From NCBI RefSeq assembly GCF_000373105.1, contig NZ_KB890437.1, forward strand, positions 1 through 64,000: a stretch of 64,000 nucleotides of DNA. Reading direction: 5' to 3'. This DNA comes from Neolewinella persica DSM 23188. Lineage in GTDB: Bacteria > Bacteroidota > Bacteroidia > Chitinophagales > Saprospiraceae. This document shows, piece by piece, positions 1 through 8,154 of the stretch. Position 1 is the stretch's first letter; each line of letters begins with the position of its first letter. The notes beneath the pieces were generated by a model. That model searched no databases and was not told the DNA's origin. It saw only the letters and a program-made list of their open reading frames with translations. The position numbers and the translations under genes were made by a program.

Positions 1-321
1 AAAACCCAGTCGCTGAGCGTATCAACGGCATCTTGAAGACCGAGTTGTTACAGGACGGCTACCCTACTCATGAAGAAGCTCTCGAAGCCGTAGCGGAGGC
101 TATCCGCATCTATAATGAAGAACGGCCGCATCGCTCCGTCGACATGATGACGCCGCTACAAGCTCACAAAATGATGGGGCCGATGCCGAAACGGTGGCGG
201 AAAAATAGTCGGAGAGAAAAATCTTCTAAAAAGCGGCAGAAATCCCAACAGGATCTAAATGTTAAAAGTGTAGAGCTATTTTAGTGTATAACCCGGAATT
301 TTGCCGTGAAATAGCTCTACA
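1..321 (+). mobile_element. IS3-family insertion sequence, right-hand end
   Basis: The window opens inside the transposase gene of an IS3-family element. A likely right terminal repeat ends with CTCTACA near 321, the mirror image of the TGTAGAG start typical of many IS3 members. The left end lies outside the window, so completeness cannot be judged. The right boundary is inferred from the repeat alone; no target duplication can be checked. Confidence 0.7.
3..284 (+). CDS. IS3-family transposase (OrfB), C-terminal part
   Basis: This is the carboxy-terminal end of an IS3-type DDE transposase, the enzyme that cuts and joins the element's ends. The frame is open from the window edge and reads NPVAERINGILKTELL, then an IYNEERPHRS stretch and a TPLQAH motif. 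These are the classic end of the integrase core (rve_3), including the last catalytic glutamate region. The basic lysine/arginine-rich tail (about residues 65-85 of the visible part) is usual. The TTG at 33 is internal and not the true start. Stop at 282-284. Confidence 0.9.
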   Translation, partial: NPVAERINGILKTELLQDGYPTHEEALEAVAEAIRIYNEERPHRSVDMMTPLQAHKMMGPMPKRWRKNSRREKSSKKRQKSQQDLNVKSVELF

Positions 322-323
322 CT
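267..323. terminator. 15-bp perfect inverted repeat over the end of the IS3 transposase gene
   Basis: AGTGTAGAGCTATTT at 267-281 is repeated in perfect inverted form at 309-323, separated by 27 bases. The left arm overlaps the transposase stop codon and the right arm contains the presumed IS terminus. It could act as a terminator that insulates the element, or be a duplicated terminal repeat. Confidence 0.55.
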
Positions 324-452
324 ATTGTCACGACAACGGGCTGTTTTAGCCTTGTTTCTCACTTAGAAAGGAGATGATAAGAGCGACTTTAAATCAAACA
401 ACCAATGTTATTTAAGGACGGAAAATCGTATCTTGTGCTAAATTGTTTTAGC

Positions 453-554
453 ATGGCTAAGAAAGAAGAAGAGCTGATCGTAGAAGGCCGTAAGATCAAA
501 TTTGACAATGGCTATATGTCCCTCACTGACATAGCGTTGCTAAAGGTATGCTGA
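453..554 (+). pseudogene. KilA-N domain protein, N-terminal remnant
   Basis: An ATG at 453 opens a 33-codon frame reading MAKKEEELIVEGRKIKFDNG and then YMSLTDIALLK, before a TGA at 552-554. The YMSLTDIA block matches the start of KilA-N DNA-binding domains, as does the intact KilA-N gene at 55136-55993 (FVCLNDIAAL). The rest of the domain is missing, so the gene is broken. KilA-N proteins are common on phages and plasmids. Its position just beyond an IS3 end suggests damage during insertion or deletion. Confidence 0.6.
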
Positions 555-883
555 AGGGTAAAACTTACCCACATCGACTGGCTGTCCTATTTTTGGCGCA
601 AGACAAAAGTAACAGTAGCGCAGATCAACAAATTTTATCTTTAACTGGAGTACAGGGGGTGCACTTCAACCTGGCTGATCAGCGTACTGCGGGGGTGGAA
701 CATTTTAGTGACTACTGTAAACCAGGAATGCATGCTGGTATTTTGGTTTACTCAGCCCATAAAGATTTAGAGCCTATTGGCGTGTCTGCCTATCAGGAGA
801 TCCGACTCCTTAATGCACTTGATGAAAGTCTCCGCAAAGACAAAAGCTACTTGCCCCCCGAGTTACGTGGAAGGAACGATTAA
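548..883 (+). CDS. Hypothetical protein, possibly frameshifted
   Basis: A 111-residue frame of unrecognised function overlaps the KilA-N relic by a few bases. It has no signal peptide or membrane helix. Just past its stop, another frame continues to about 949 (VEGTINVNIHEEYFDEKLAI), reading like ordinary protein sequence. This suggests that a longer gene has suffered a frameshift near 860-885. It may therefore be a pseudogene, with the intact relative elsewhere. Confidence that this region was once coding is moderate; confidence in the present ends is low. Confidence 0.35.
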   Translation: MLKGKTYPHRLAVLFLAQDKSNSSADQQILSLTGVQGVHFNLADQRTAGVEHFSDYCKPGMHAGILVYSAHKDLEPIGVSAYQEIRLLNALDESLRKDKSYLPPELRGRND

Positions 884-1143
884 TGTCAATATTCATGAGG
901 AGTACTTTGATGAAAAGTTGGCGATATTGGTTGTTGCCTTAGAAAGGTAACGCCGGGTTTTTCAAGGGGTTACCGGTAGCCGTAAGCAATTTAGCTGGGT
1001 CCTTTTAGCGGCGGACGAAGGCGAGCATACGGTTGGTAGCCAGGGGGTGATTGATCATTTTTTGGCCGGAAATAATCTGTTTAGTGCTCAGTAGCGATGA
1101 AGATTGAAGGATTTTCGTTGCCGAATCAGCGAGGGGTTCCTTC

Positions 1144-1189
1144 TACCCTGCTCCTTTTAACTTATCTCTGCATCCCGCGTCCGCGCCCA
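1144..1189 (+). repeat. Dispersed GC-rich element, copy a
   Basis: The sequence starts CTACCCTGCT and ends CTGCATCCCGCGTCCGCGCC, matching the approximately 45-bp element found throughout the window (core TGCACCTGCGGCCGCGCC). It lies in the gene-poor stretch 884-1314, where I see no convincing gene. Confidence 0.55.
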
Positions 1190-1314
1190 AACTACTCAAG
1201 TGCCAAGTGGCGATAGTGAGGATTCCCCTTACGGTTGGAAAAAGTGGACGAGATAGATGTACAATTACTAAGCCGTTAAGCTGCTCGATGGTAAGATACC
1301 GCCCTACCCTGCCG

Positions 1315-1878
1315 CTAATCTGCCAAGCAAACGATATCCGCCCCAAAGGCGACCTTTTGCTGCTGCTGGAAGGCGTTCAGGAAATGATAGATTCGCTGGC
1401 AAGCGATGGCAGCGGCCAGGGCGTTGTGGGTACTGGGGAGTGCTTCGCCAAAAAGCTGGGGATAGATGGTGGAGAGCTGGGTATTGGCGGACGTTGCTGG
1501 TTGGCCGAGGTAGCGGAAGTAATCGGCGGAGAGCTGCTGGGTGCAGATAGCGGCGCGGGTCCCCCCATCGAAGCCGAATTGTGGTGGGGAAAGCATGGTA
1601 ACGATTTCCTGCCGGCCGGCACGCCGGGCTTCGGCGATGATGGTGGCAATGGCGAAAGCGGCGTGATGACTGACGATTAACTCTGCACGGGCCAACTGGG
1701 TGCTTAGTGTATCGAATGCCTGTCGGGTGTCAATTGCTTGGTGGGTGGCGGGAGGAAACAGGAGGTGGCAGTCTTGCCATTGGTCTGCAACGACCAGCCG
1801 CGAGCCGATCTGTACGAGGTGATCTTCTTCCGGGTTGCGACCAGTCGTCGCCACACCTAAAAATAGGAACGTACGCAT
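1315..1878 (-). CDS. DnaQ-fold (DEDDh exonuclease-like) protein lacking catalytic residues
   Basis: The 187-residue protein has the layout of a DnaQ/RNase T-type 3'-5' exonuclease. The first motif region reads FLGVATTG followed by LVQIGS, where active enzymes have DxETTG and xIEIG. Exo II reads SHHAAFAIA (usually HNAAFDxG) and Exo III reads THNALAAA (usually HxALxDA). All four metal-binding acids are replaced: Gly8 and Ala10 for Asp/Glu, Ala76 for Asp, Ala156 for Asp. His151 remains. The fold assignment rests on motif spacing. Loss of nuclease activity is inferred. It may be a binding or regulatory pseudo-enzyme. It stands alone on the minus strand. Confidence 0.6.
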   Translation of the reverse strand: MRTFLFLGVATTGRNPEEDHLVQIGSRLVVADQWQDCHLLFPPATHQAIDTRQAFDTLSTQLARAELIVSHHAAFAIATIIAEARRAGRQEIVTMLSPPQFGFDGGTRAAICTQQLSADYFRYLGQPATSANTQLSTIYPQLFGEALPSTHNALAAAIACQRIYHFLNAFQQQQKVAFGADIVCLAD

Positions 1879-1925
1879 ATGGTGTGGATAGAGAAGGTGT
1901 GTAAATCGGTTGCTGCGTGATGGGT

Positions 1926-2120
1926 TTACGCAGTCAGAATACTTAAGGCGGGCAGGGCGGAGGTAGTCTTTACAGCGCGATAATAACGGATCACGTTATG
2001 GTGAAAGCCGACGATGATTACGGCAGGAATCGGTCGATTATCCAGGAGGGCGTCTTGCACAACGGAGCGAAATAGCTTAGCGGGAAGTTGGTCCAGTAGA
2101 AGTTGCCGTTCAGTGGTCAT
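1926..2120 (-). CDS. Small hypothetical protein
   Basis: A 64-residue protein beginning MTTERQLLLDQLP. The reading frame is open 29 codons further upstream (to 2207), but that extension looks like untranslated sequence and the ATG at 2118-2120 gives a compact helical start. No known domain. The AVIIVGF block and preceding helix hint at a small soluble alpha/beta fold. It lies 47 bases upstream of the exonuclease-like gene on the same strand and may share its transcript. Confidence 0.4.
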   Translation of the reverse strand: MTTERQLLLDQLPAKLFRSVVQDALLDNRPIPAVIIVGFHHNVIRYYRAVKTTSALPALSILTA

Positions 2121-2297
2121 ACCCGAAAGATAACGGATATGGATGACTTTTGTATATACAGAAGTAAAAAAATGGACGTTAGCAGCCCTGAAAGGGAGGA
2201 AATTCACAAAAATAGTGTCACAACAGCTAAATAACTCTTTTTGCGGCGCGAGCAGATTAGGTGATTAGCTAACACAGAAGCATCTCCTTGTTGAGGA

Positions 2298-2498
2298 TCA
2301 GGAAGTTGGCCCATCTGGATTGTAGCGTTGCTGGAGGAGCTCAACAATGATGCTGGTGACGCTACGATCTTTTTCGGCGGCCTCTACGCGTAGTTTTTCT
2401 AGCAGCTTACTTGGTAAGCGCATGTTAACGGCGATACGATGGTCTTTGGTGGGCCGGCCAAGTTTCTTCTTGGAGCTAGTCTTATCTTCTTTAGACAT
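2298..2498 (-). CDS. Ribbon-helix-helix DNA-binding protein (CopG/Arc type)
   Basis: A 66-residue protein with a lysine-rich N-terminus, a GRPTKD hinge, then the short beta-strand IAVNMRLPSKL and two helices (LEKLRVEAAEKD and SVTSIIVELLQQRY). This is the ribbon-helix-helix layout: the strand pairs in a dimer and inserts in the DNA major groove. Such proteins are typical plasmid repressors, antitoxins or partition factors. No toxin gene is adjacent. A perfect palindrome about 180 bases upstream (2679-2700) is a possible operator. Confidence 0.75.
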   Translation of the reverse strand: MSKEDKTSSKKKLGRPTKDHRIAVNMRLPSKLLEKLRVEAAEKDRSVTSIIVELLQQRYNPDGPTS

Positions 2499-2678
2499 TG
2501 GGTGCTGTTAGTTATAAATTGTAGTGGGGTGGCACAAAAAGGGGACTAGCCTAAAAGCAACTTATAGGCTATAGAGCTAAAAAAAGGGGTGACAAAGTGA
2601 AATTTCAGTTAGTGTTATTATACCTCAAAAGTAAGAAATTAAACGGGGGGAAGGGTGGGATTGGTGTTAAATATTCCT

Positions 2679-2700
2679 ATACTTTGTGTAGACAAAGTAT
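2679..2700. promoter_or_regulatory. Palindrome, candidate operator
   Basis: ATACTTTG and CAAAGTAT form a perfect 8-bp inverted repeat around a 6-base centre. It sits in the gene-free stretch 2499-2932, upstream of the ribbon-helix-helix gene. A related half, ATACTTTGTGT, occurs at 59715-59725 in another gene-free stretch. Operator function is inference. Confidence 0.35.
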
Positions 2701-2865
2701 GCCATCAGTTACTCACCCTCCACGGTAAGGGTCACAAACATATCAAGACAGTCTTGTAGGTTATTCGTACAAAAAGTTGTATCTTCGGGACATCTATAAA
2801 GTTTTTCCCGCGCGGCGTTTCCTGATGGAGATGTCGCGCTTTTTGGTGGTGATAATGCTAAAATC

Positions 2866-2911
2866 AAAACCCGCGAATTAACTGCGCTGCTCCTTCGGGG
2901 TCGCGGGTTTT
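2866..2911 (-). terminator. Hairpin downstream of the antirestriction gene
   Basis: AAAACCCGCG and CGCGGGTTTT form a perfect 10-bp stem around a 26-base loop, 22 bases past the stop of the ArdC-like gene. In the direction of that gene the stem ends in a T run, as expected of an intrinsic terminator. Confidence 0.6.
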
Positions 2912-2932
2912 AAAACCCAGGCTCAGGGTCAT

Positions 2933-3871
2933 CTAGCCCGCTATGGTCACGGCTTCTACCCGTGGTTTGAGCAGAAAATCTACCGCCCGCTGCGCCGACG
3001 TAGCCGCCTGAAACAGGAACTTCTTATCCTTGCGCAGGTGCCCGAGGTACCCCTCCAGATAGGCGGCGGAGTTCTCCTGCAGCGGCTGGCTGTTGATGCC
3101 GGCGATTTGGCAAAGATAGGCGGCACCGAGCTCGGCGATGAGTTCTTCCAGGGCGTGGGGAGCGGAGCCCGCTTTACGTTCCTTGCCGGGCAGGGTGATA
3201 CCGGGGCGGTTGAGCCTTCCGGCGCTTCCGGTGGCGTGGATCATTTCGTGGAAGAGGGTCTTATAGTACGCTTCTGGCGAATGAAAGCGAGGAAGTGGGG
3301 GCATGTTGATGCGGTCCTTTTTGGGGACGTAGTGGGCGCTGTTAAGGTCTTCGTGTAGTACTTCGGGCATACCCTGGAAAGTGGCCACGAAGTCATCACA
3401 CCGCTGAATTGGCCTGCTGGGTTTATCGCTGATCTCCGGAATTTTAAAATCGATGCCGTCAATGTCGGCGACGTTGAACAGGTAAAACGAGCGGGGCATG
3501 GGGATGGTGTGGACGTCGTCGCCGGCGGCCTGCCGATCGGCGACGCGCTCGGGCTTGATGCTCTTCCCGTCGGCGTCCTTATATAAGGTCTTGAAAAAGT
3601 AGACCGGTTCTGCCTTGGCACCTTTCCGGACCTGTCCGCCCATCGCCTGGGCTTGTTTGTAGGTCATGTATAGCGGAATGTCGAAAGCCGGCAGGAAATT
3701 GAGCAGGAAAGCGTTGATGCCGGTATAGGTGTGGCCATTGCTGTAATTGCTGGCCAGTCCGTACTGGTTCCAGGCACGTTGCCAGGGGGCGACGCCGGAT
3801 TCGAGCAGGGCGATGAGTTTGTTGGTGACGACCTGATACAGGTCGGGCTTTACGCGGGTGGTACGTTGCAT
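2933..3871 (-). CDS. ArdC-like antirestriction protein (ssDNA-binding plus zincin metallopeptidase-like)
   Basis: A 312-residue member of the ArdC/DUF1738 family carried by plasmids and integrative elements to protect incoming single-stranded DNA from restriction. The N-terminal half carries the family's DNA-binding module (DLYQVVTNKLIALLESG, PW...W, a NSNGHTYTGIN-like block, then YMTYKQAQAMGGQVRKG). The C-terminal half has the zincin motif HEMIH near residue 225 and a downstream ELIAELGAAYLC helix that supplies the third zinc ligand. Length is typical of the family. Start ATG at 3869-3871. The hypothetical genes that follow upstream on the same strand are probably part of the same plasmid module. 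Confidence 0.85.
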   Translation of the reverse strand: MQRTTRVKPDLYQVVTNKLIALLESGVAPWQRAWNQYGLASNYSNGHTYTGINAFLLNFLPAFDIPLYMTYKQAQAMGGQVRKGAKAEPVYFFKTLYKDADGKSIKPERVADRQAAGDDVHTIPMPRSFYLFNVADIDGIDFKIPEISDKPSRPIQRCDDFVATFQGMPEVLHEDLNSAHYVPKKDRINMPPLPRFHSPEAYYKTLFHEMIHATGSAGRLNRPGITLPGKERKAGSAPHALEELIAELGAAYLCQIAGINSQPLQENSAAYLEGYLGHLRKDKKFLFQAATSAQRAVDFLLKPRVEAVTIAG

Positions 3872-4087
3872 GATAAAGAAGTAAAGGGTGAAGGAATAAG
3901 GGGCGCGGACGCTGGTGCAGTAGGAGGATTAAGGAGCAAGTTTTTGGCTCCCCTACCCTGCTGGTCATATCAATAAAGCGGGGAAAAGGCGGGGACGGGT
4001 CATGACCTACCCGCCCCCGCGGAACACATTTGCGACCTTATGTAAAGGCAGCACGCAGAATCATTATAAGAAAATTCTGGATGAGTA

Positions 4088-4534
4088 TTACAAGCAATCT
4101 CGCCGCTGTAAAACACCGGGTTCGCGAACGGCGGCGGAGCGGCTGAAAGTCGTGTTACGCATCAACTTTTCGGCTGTATAGGCATCTAGTTCGGTGAACC
4201 TGGTGCCGGTGATCAAGAGCGGGCCGGAAGGGCGAAGTTTCCAGCCGGGCAAGGTTGTACGGTGGGTGGCCTTCTCCCAATCCTGCGGTGTAGCGTAGAC
4301 CCGGTACCCGTTGACCTCCTGGAAGGTGGTGCTTTGGATCGGGAAGACGGACTTAATGCCGGTGGCGGTGGCGCGGATGAACGCGCGCTTCATGGTACCG
4401 GCAGCGGGATCGATGACCAGGACGGCGATGGTGGGGAACGGGCGGCGGGGGTAGGCCCGGCGATTCCCCCCGGCGGCCGTCCGCCAGGGGGAAATCTCGC
4501 CAAATAGGCTTAGCTGATTGCTATGCTGCTTCAC
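4088..4534 (-). CDS. Hypothetical plasmid protein
   Basis: A 148-residue protein of unknown function. It starts MKQHSNQLSLFGE and has a central beta-rich stretch (TIAVLVIDPAAG, GIKSVFPIQ) and no membrane helix. Its start overlaps the end of the next upstream gene by 14 bases, so the two are probably co-translated. GC-rich like the neighbouring antirestriction gene. Confidence 0.55.
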   Translation of the reverse strand: MKQHSNQLSLFGEISPWRTAAGGNRRAYPRRPFPTIAVLVIDPAAGTMKRAFIRATATGIKSVFPIQSTTFQEVNGYRVYATPQDWEKATHRTTLPGWKLRPSGPLLITGTRFTELDAYTAEKLMRNTTFSRSAAVREPGVLQRRDCL

Positions 4535-5129
4535 TCGTTTCTACTTGGGGCGCGTGATCGAATAAGGCGGGGTAACCATAGCCGGCCATCAGGCTGATGG
4601 TATCCGGATGGGTGATGGTATCCTCCCGGTAAATGGCGGGGAGCACGGCGCGGATTTCTTCGGACTTTTCCCGGGCGCCTTCAGGGAGTAGGTCGAAGAG
4701 GAAGTCGGCCACGTAATAGGGGCCGTGCTTGGGGTGGCTGCGGGGTAAGGGGCGGACGGTCAGTACGCAATCCCACAAACTCAGCCCCTCGTAAATGAGG
4801 TCGCGCATCATGGCCTTTTTGAGGCGGTCGACGCTGGACGAGTGGAAGGAAAGGACGCAAAGGTGGCCGGACTGGTTGAGGAAAAAGCATTCGAACCAGT
4901 CGCGGATTTCGGTGCCGAATAGCGCAGCCTTGAAGATGCGGAAGGCCAGCGGGATAAGGGAGAAGGTGCCGCCGTCTTTGGTGATGGCTTCCTGGTCTTC
5001 GTAGTTGAGGGTCCCGGATTTAGCGTTGAAACGGTAGTTGCGGGGAAGGCCCTTGTGGTAGGTGATGCGTTCAGGGAGGGCCTTAGCGAAGGATTCCGGA
5101 TTGGCGAGTGGGGGAAATTTAGTTGTCAT
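4521..5129 (-). CDS. Hypothetical plasmid protein
   Basis: A 202-residue soluble protein with no recognised domain. It contains a hydrophobic-aromatic middle (WFECFFLNQSGHLCVLSF) and an alpha-helical stretch SVDRLKKAMMRDLIYEGLSL, suggesting a single compact alpha/beta domain. It is followed directly (14-base overlap) by the 148-residue gene. The arrangement beside an ArdC-like gene is common for uncharacterised cargo of Bacteroidota conjugative elements, but I cannot assign a role. Confidence 0.6.
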   Translation of the reverse strand: MTTKFPPLANPESFAKALPERITYHKGLPRNYRFNAKSGTLNYEDQEAITKDGGTFSLIPLAFRIFKAALFGTEIRDWFECFFLNQSGHLCVLSFHSSSVDRLKKAMMRDLIYEGLSLWDCVLTVRPLPRSHPKHGPYYVADFLFDLLPEGAREKSEEIRAVLPAIYREDTITHPDTISLMAGYGYPALFDHAPQVETSEAA

Positions 5130-5247
5130 GGCAAGATTATTGTTTGGTGGATGTGCTCGCCCTATCCGCGCTGGGCAGAGGTTTAAGGGAAAGCGGTGAG
5201 GAAATGGTGAGGAGGAAGGCGGGCGAGGGCGAACCCCACCCGCTCAG

Positions 5248-5838
5248 TTATTGGTATTGCTTTGCGATGTCTTCGACCCACTGGATATCCTGGTCGGAAA
5301 CTTCGGGCTCCCCTACGAGGTCGGAGCCATCCATGTCCTGGCGCCAGCCGTGGTACTGGGGCGGGGTGCGACCGTTGCCGTAGACAAAATCAAGGTCTTC
5401 CTTTATTTCCCGGGAGGTGGCGTGGCTTTGATCGTCGCCTCCATAAATTTCGGCCTCGAGCCATTCGGTCAGGCGCTGCTCGAAATTGGTATTACACTGC
5501 TCGTCGGGGCAGTCGAAAAAATTGGGCATGAGCTCCAGGGCCAGCACCTCGCGCAGTTGCTCGGCGGTCGTGCCTTCGGGCGTCATGATGGTGATGAAAT
5601 ACTCGTTGGTATGTGCAATGACCGCAAAGCCCTGGGGGAGTACTTCGGGAAAGCCCAGCGGGGACGTGGTAAGGGCGGCGAAGATGCCGTTGTCGGCATC
5701 GGCGGGTAGGACCTCGGTGGCTTTGATGAAATCCGCCAAAACGACCTCGATGAGGAAGCGGCGGGGGGCCAGGCCGCGCCAGATGTCGAACCCGGGCAGA
5801 CGGGTGGCCGTCGCGAGTAGCGATGCTAAAGAAGACAT
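5248..5838 (-). CDS. Hypothetical acidic protein
   Basis: A 196-residue acidic protein. The first half looks globular (FDIWRGLAPRRFLIEVVLADF, then GFAVIAHTNEYFITIMTPEG). The tail is rich in Asp and Glu and ends DIQWVEDIAKQYQ. No signal peptide, membrane helix or recognised motif. It may be transcribed with the two genes that follow it at 5129-4088; the 118-base gap holds no obvious terminator. Confidence 0.5.
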   Translation of the reverse strand: MSSLASLLATATRLPGFDIWRGLAPRRFLIEVVLADFIKATEVLPADADNGIFAALTTSPLGFPEVLPQGFAVIAHTNEYFITIMTPEGTTAEQLREVLALELMPNFFDCPDEQCNTNFEQRLTEWLEAEIYGGDDQSHATSREIKEDLDFVYGNGRTPPQYHGWRQDMDGSDLVGEPEVSDQDIQWVEDIAKQYQ

Positions 5839-6517
5839 GAGTAAGTTTTTGAACTTTCGACTAAAATCGGCGTGCGGTAAAACCAGATAAAAACGAAAGT
5901 TGATCTATAAAATTTAATCCAAAATAAGGAGCTAAACTATTGGCTTTCAGCCCCTTACCGCCTTACTAAGATACGCATTTTTGTATATGCACGCAAGATT
6001 TAAAACAAATAATTTAAACTATTTATTACTTTGTTTTTCAACACTCTACCGGCAAAAACCAGCTTTCGATACCGGCTTTACCTGGCGTTTACTTCGCACG
6101 GCATCGGCTTGCTAGCACCTAAGTTTTAAGCAGGGCCCAAAGCTTCGCAGCCCAGAAAGCAAATCTCCCTAGCCTCAACTTTATGGCACCTGGATTTTAA
6201 GCAACGCTCAAAGCCAAGTAAGCCGAAAGGCAAGGCCCCCGGATGCCGACGCCCTGAAGCACCCTAAAGCCCAGAACGCGGAGCCCCGGACCCCGAAGGC
6301 CCGGACGCAGGGCGCGCCGCTGCCGCCCGGGACCACGGGCAGCCGAGCAAAGAGAAAAATCCGCGCATAATAATGGTCGCCCCGTTGTTTGCGGAGGATA
6401 GACCATGTTTCAGTTCAAGACGAGGCTTTCCCGGAGTGGACTAACATAGCGCCCAAGACAAGGGGCTACGATGCCCGGGAAGGGACGGCGGCCGCGACCA
6501 CGAGCCACCGGAGGGAG

Positions 6518-6570
6518 AAAAACCGCGCAAAAAAGCCAGCACACTTGACGGGCTTTTTTGCGCGGTTTTT
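6518..6570. terminator. Strong symmetrical hairpin
   Basis: A 20-base arm at 6518-6537 is perfectly complementary to 6551-6570, leaving a 13-base loop. The stem has a GC core with A-runs on one arm and T-runs on the other, so it can end transcription in both directions. No gene ends immediately beside it, so a structural or recombination role is also possible. Confidence 0.6.
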
Positions 6571-6695
6571 TGACTGGAGGTGGTGAAGGGGGCGTGGCTG
6601 CCGGCGCGCCCGGGCCCTGCGCCCTGTGAAGGGTGCCTTCTTCGGTATCAGTAGAAGTCCTCCGCTCTGACGTTCCGAAGGAAACTTGGTTTGAC

Positions 6696-6739
6696 CTCCC
6701 TTGCTCTTGCAACTTGGGTTGCACCTGCGGCCGCGCCCA
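6696..6739 (+). repeat. Dispersed GC-rich element, copy b
   Basis: Reads CCCTTGCTCTTGCAACTT, then TTGCACCTGCGGCCGCGCCC, with a NotI-type GCGGCCGC centre. It is among the copies closest to the consensus. Confidence 0.6.
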
Positions 6740-6950
6740 AAAGGTACTCCTCCTTTCCCTTCTCCGACGATTGCGGAATGAAAACTTGATCTCCGTGTGT
6801 GGTGAAACAGTACCTGTCATTTAGAGTTTCAGATTTTGCAGGCAAAAGTTGACGATTAGGCCTAATAGTCGGGCTTTTTGAGGTAGATAGCCTGCCCTGG
6901 TGAAACACTTTAGCTAATAGTGTACACTCAACACTCATAGTAAGTAAGCT

Positions 6951-7997
6951 CTACGGGCAATCTTTTTGACTACTAAGTAAACAATCCATACCAATAATTA
7001 TCAAGCTATCCCGCCACGGCTCAATCCCCTCTGTGAGATGAAGAGAATACGTTTTGCTAAGTTGTGAGACAGTGACAGTGGCGGCAGTAAGGTCCGCTCC
7101 CGAAAAATTAACTCCAGTAAGATCTGCTCCAGTGAAATCAGCAGCGGTAAGGTCTGCCCAAACAAATCTAGCACCATGAAGATTAGCCCCTCTAAAGTTC
7201 GCATAAATGAGATTCGCATGATTAAAATTAACTTCTCGAAGATCGGAATCGCGAAGATTGACAGCAACAAGGTCAGTTTTAACCAACTTAATACCTCCAA
7301 AAATACTGTCGCGTAAGCTAACACCCCCAAGTGCAGTAAAGCTAAAATTAGGGTTAGGCAATATAGGAAAGTCAACATTCATGGTAGTCAATGAAAGTAA
7401 TAACTCTCCTCTTTCTCTACTAAAAAGTATTGAATCCGTAATGTAGCTCTCACCTTCCGTATAAGGTGTTAATGCATTAGAGACTGCTAGGATTCTAAAA
7501 ATTAGTGGCTTTGGAATACTCCAAGTACTGTCAACATGTATACCATCTGCCTTTTTTGCTTCAAAGAGATCACCAATCAACGCGGAAACCATTTCTCCAT
7601 TTGTTGCTATGATTTGTTGCTGATTTTGGTTACTAAGCAAGATGTTTTGCTTTAGCATTTCTTGGTTCTGATCGATAAACAAGTGATTTTGCTCCCTCAG
7701 CTCCAAAAGAGTTGCTATACCAATTATCACACCGATAGCCCCACCTATTGAAGCTACAATAATAGCTCCAGCACGTCTTCGCCACAATACCGTGGCCACA
7801 GCGTATAAAGCTGACAGTGTACGCTCTCGGGCGACGGGGCTTTTATCGTCATTCTTTACCGCCAGATATAAATTCCTAATTGCTGGGACAAAACGGTGCT
7901 CTTGCTGAATCAAGTCATTACGAATTTTTGCCAGCTTTTCTTCAAGCTCTTTTCTGGTAAAAGGTGCTTCTTCAGATATTTTTCTATCGACAGGCAT
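6951..7997 (-). CDS. Membrane-anchored pentapeptide-repeat protein
   Basis: 348 residues. A cytoplasmic helical N-terminus (1-75) leads to one membrane helix with a glycine-rich core (about 77-98), then a glutamine/asparagine-rich probable coiled coil (100-135). The C-terminal half carries pentapeptide repeats of the A(D/N)LxxAxF type between about 245 and 310 (ANLIYANF, ADLTAADF, ADLTGVNF), which build a right-handed quadrilateral beta-helix. Such proteins often bind partners or mimic DNA, but membrane forms are mostly uncharacterised. It is divergent from the small membrane protein gene at 8155. Confidence 0.75.
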   Translation of the reverse strand: MPVDRKISEEAPFTRKELEEKLAKIRNDLIQQEHRFVPAIRNLYLAVKNDDKSPVARERTLSALYAVATVLWRRRAGAIIVASIGGAIGVIIGIATLLELREQNHLFIDQNQEMLKQNILLSNQNQQQIIATNGEMVSALIGDLFEAKKADGIHVDSTWSIPKPLIFRILAVSNALTPYTEGESYITDSILFSRERGELLLSLTTMNVDFPILPNPNFSFTALGGVSLRDSIFGGIKLVKTDLVAVNLRDSDLREVNFNHANLIYANFRGANLHGARFVWADLTAADFTGADLTGVNFSGADLTAATVTVSQLSKTYSLHLTEGIEPWRDSLIIIGMDCLLSSQKDCP

Positions 7998-8044
7998 GTT
8001 TTGTTTTAACTGTAAGATAATTACTTCTCAAAAACTCAATCCCT

Positions 8045-8073
8045 CGAAGGGTGGCCATCTGGCTGCCCCTTCG
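8045..8073. repeat. Hairpin H1 flanking the 8155 gene
   Basis: CGAAGGGTGGCC, ATCT, then GGCTGCCCCTTCG folds into a hairpin with one bulge. An almost identical hairpin lies at 8888-8917, so the two bracket the gene between them. Confidence 0.5.
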
Positions 8074-8154
8074 CTATTTCAGGAACATAATCACTCACTA
8101 AAAGTATTTTACAATTGAGGCTAGAACTACTATCTTTATGCAAAATCTGCACCC

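Larger units (their letters stand above)
5839..6950. other. Gene-poor stretch of 1.1 kb
   Basis: No convincing gene. About 70 bases apart, near 6114 and 6184, a segment is imperfectly repeated (gcacct, then ttttaagca, then caaagc). The middle (6190-6360) is very GC-rich. A 20-bp perfect hairpin lies at 6518-6570 and a copy of the dispersed element at 6696-6739. Frames open here on the minus strand are arginine/proline-rich and look like compositional artefacts. Confidence 0.5.

Noticed and set aside
1207-1680. 157-codon plus-strand frame opposite the exonuclease-like gene
   Set aside because: Glycine-rich shadow of the GC-rich minus-strand gene, whose own frame shows aligned Exo motifs.
6410-6820. 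136-codon minus-strand frame in the gene-poor stretch
   Set aside because: It runs through a perfect 20-bp hairpin and a dispersed element, is Arg/Pro-rich and has no protein-like pattern.
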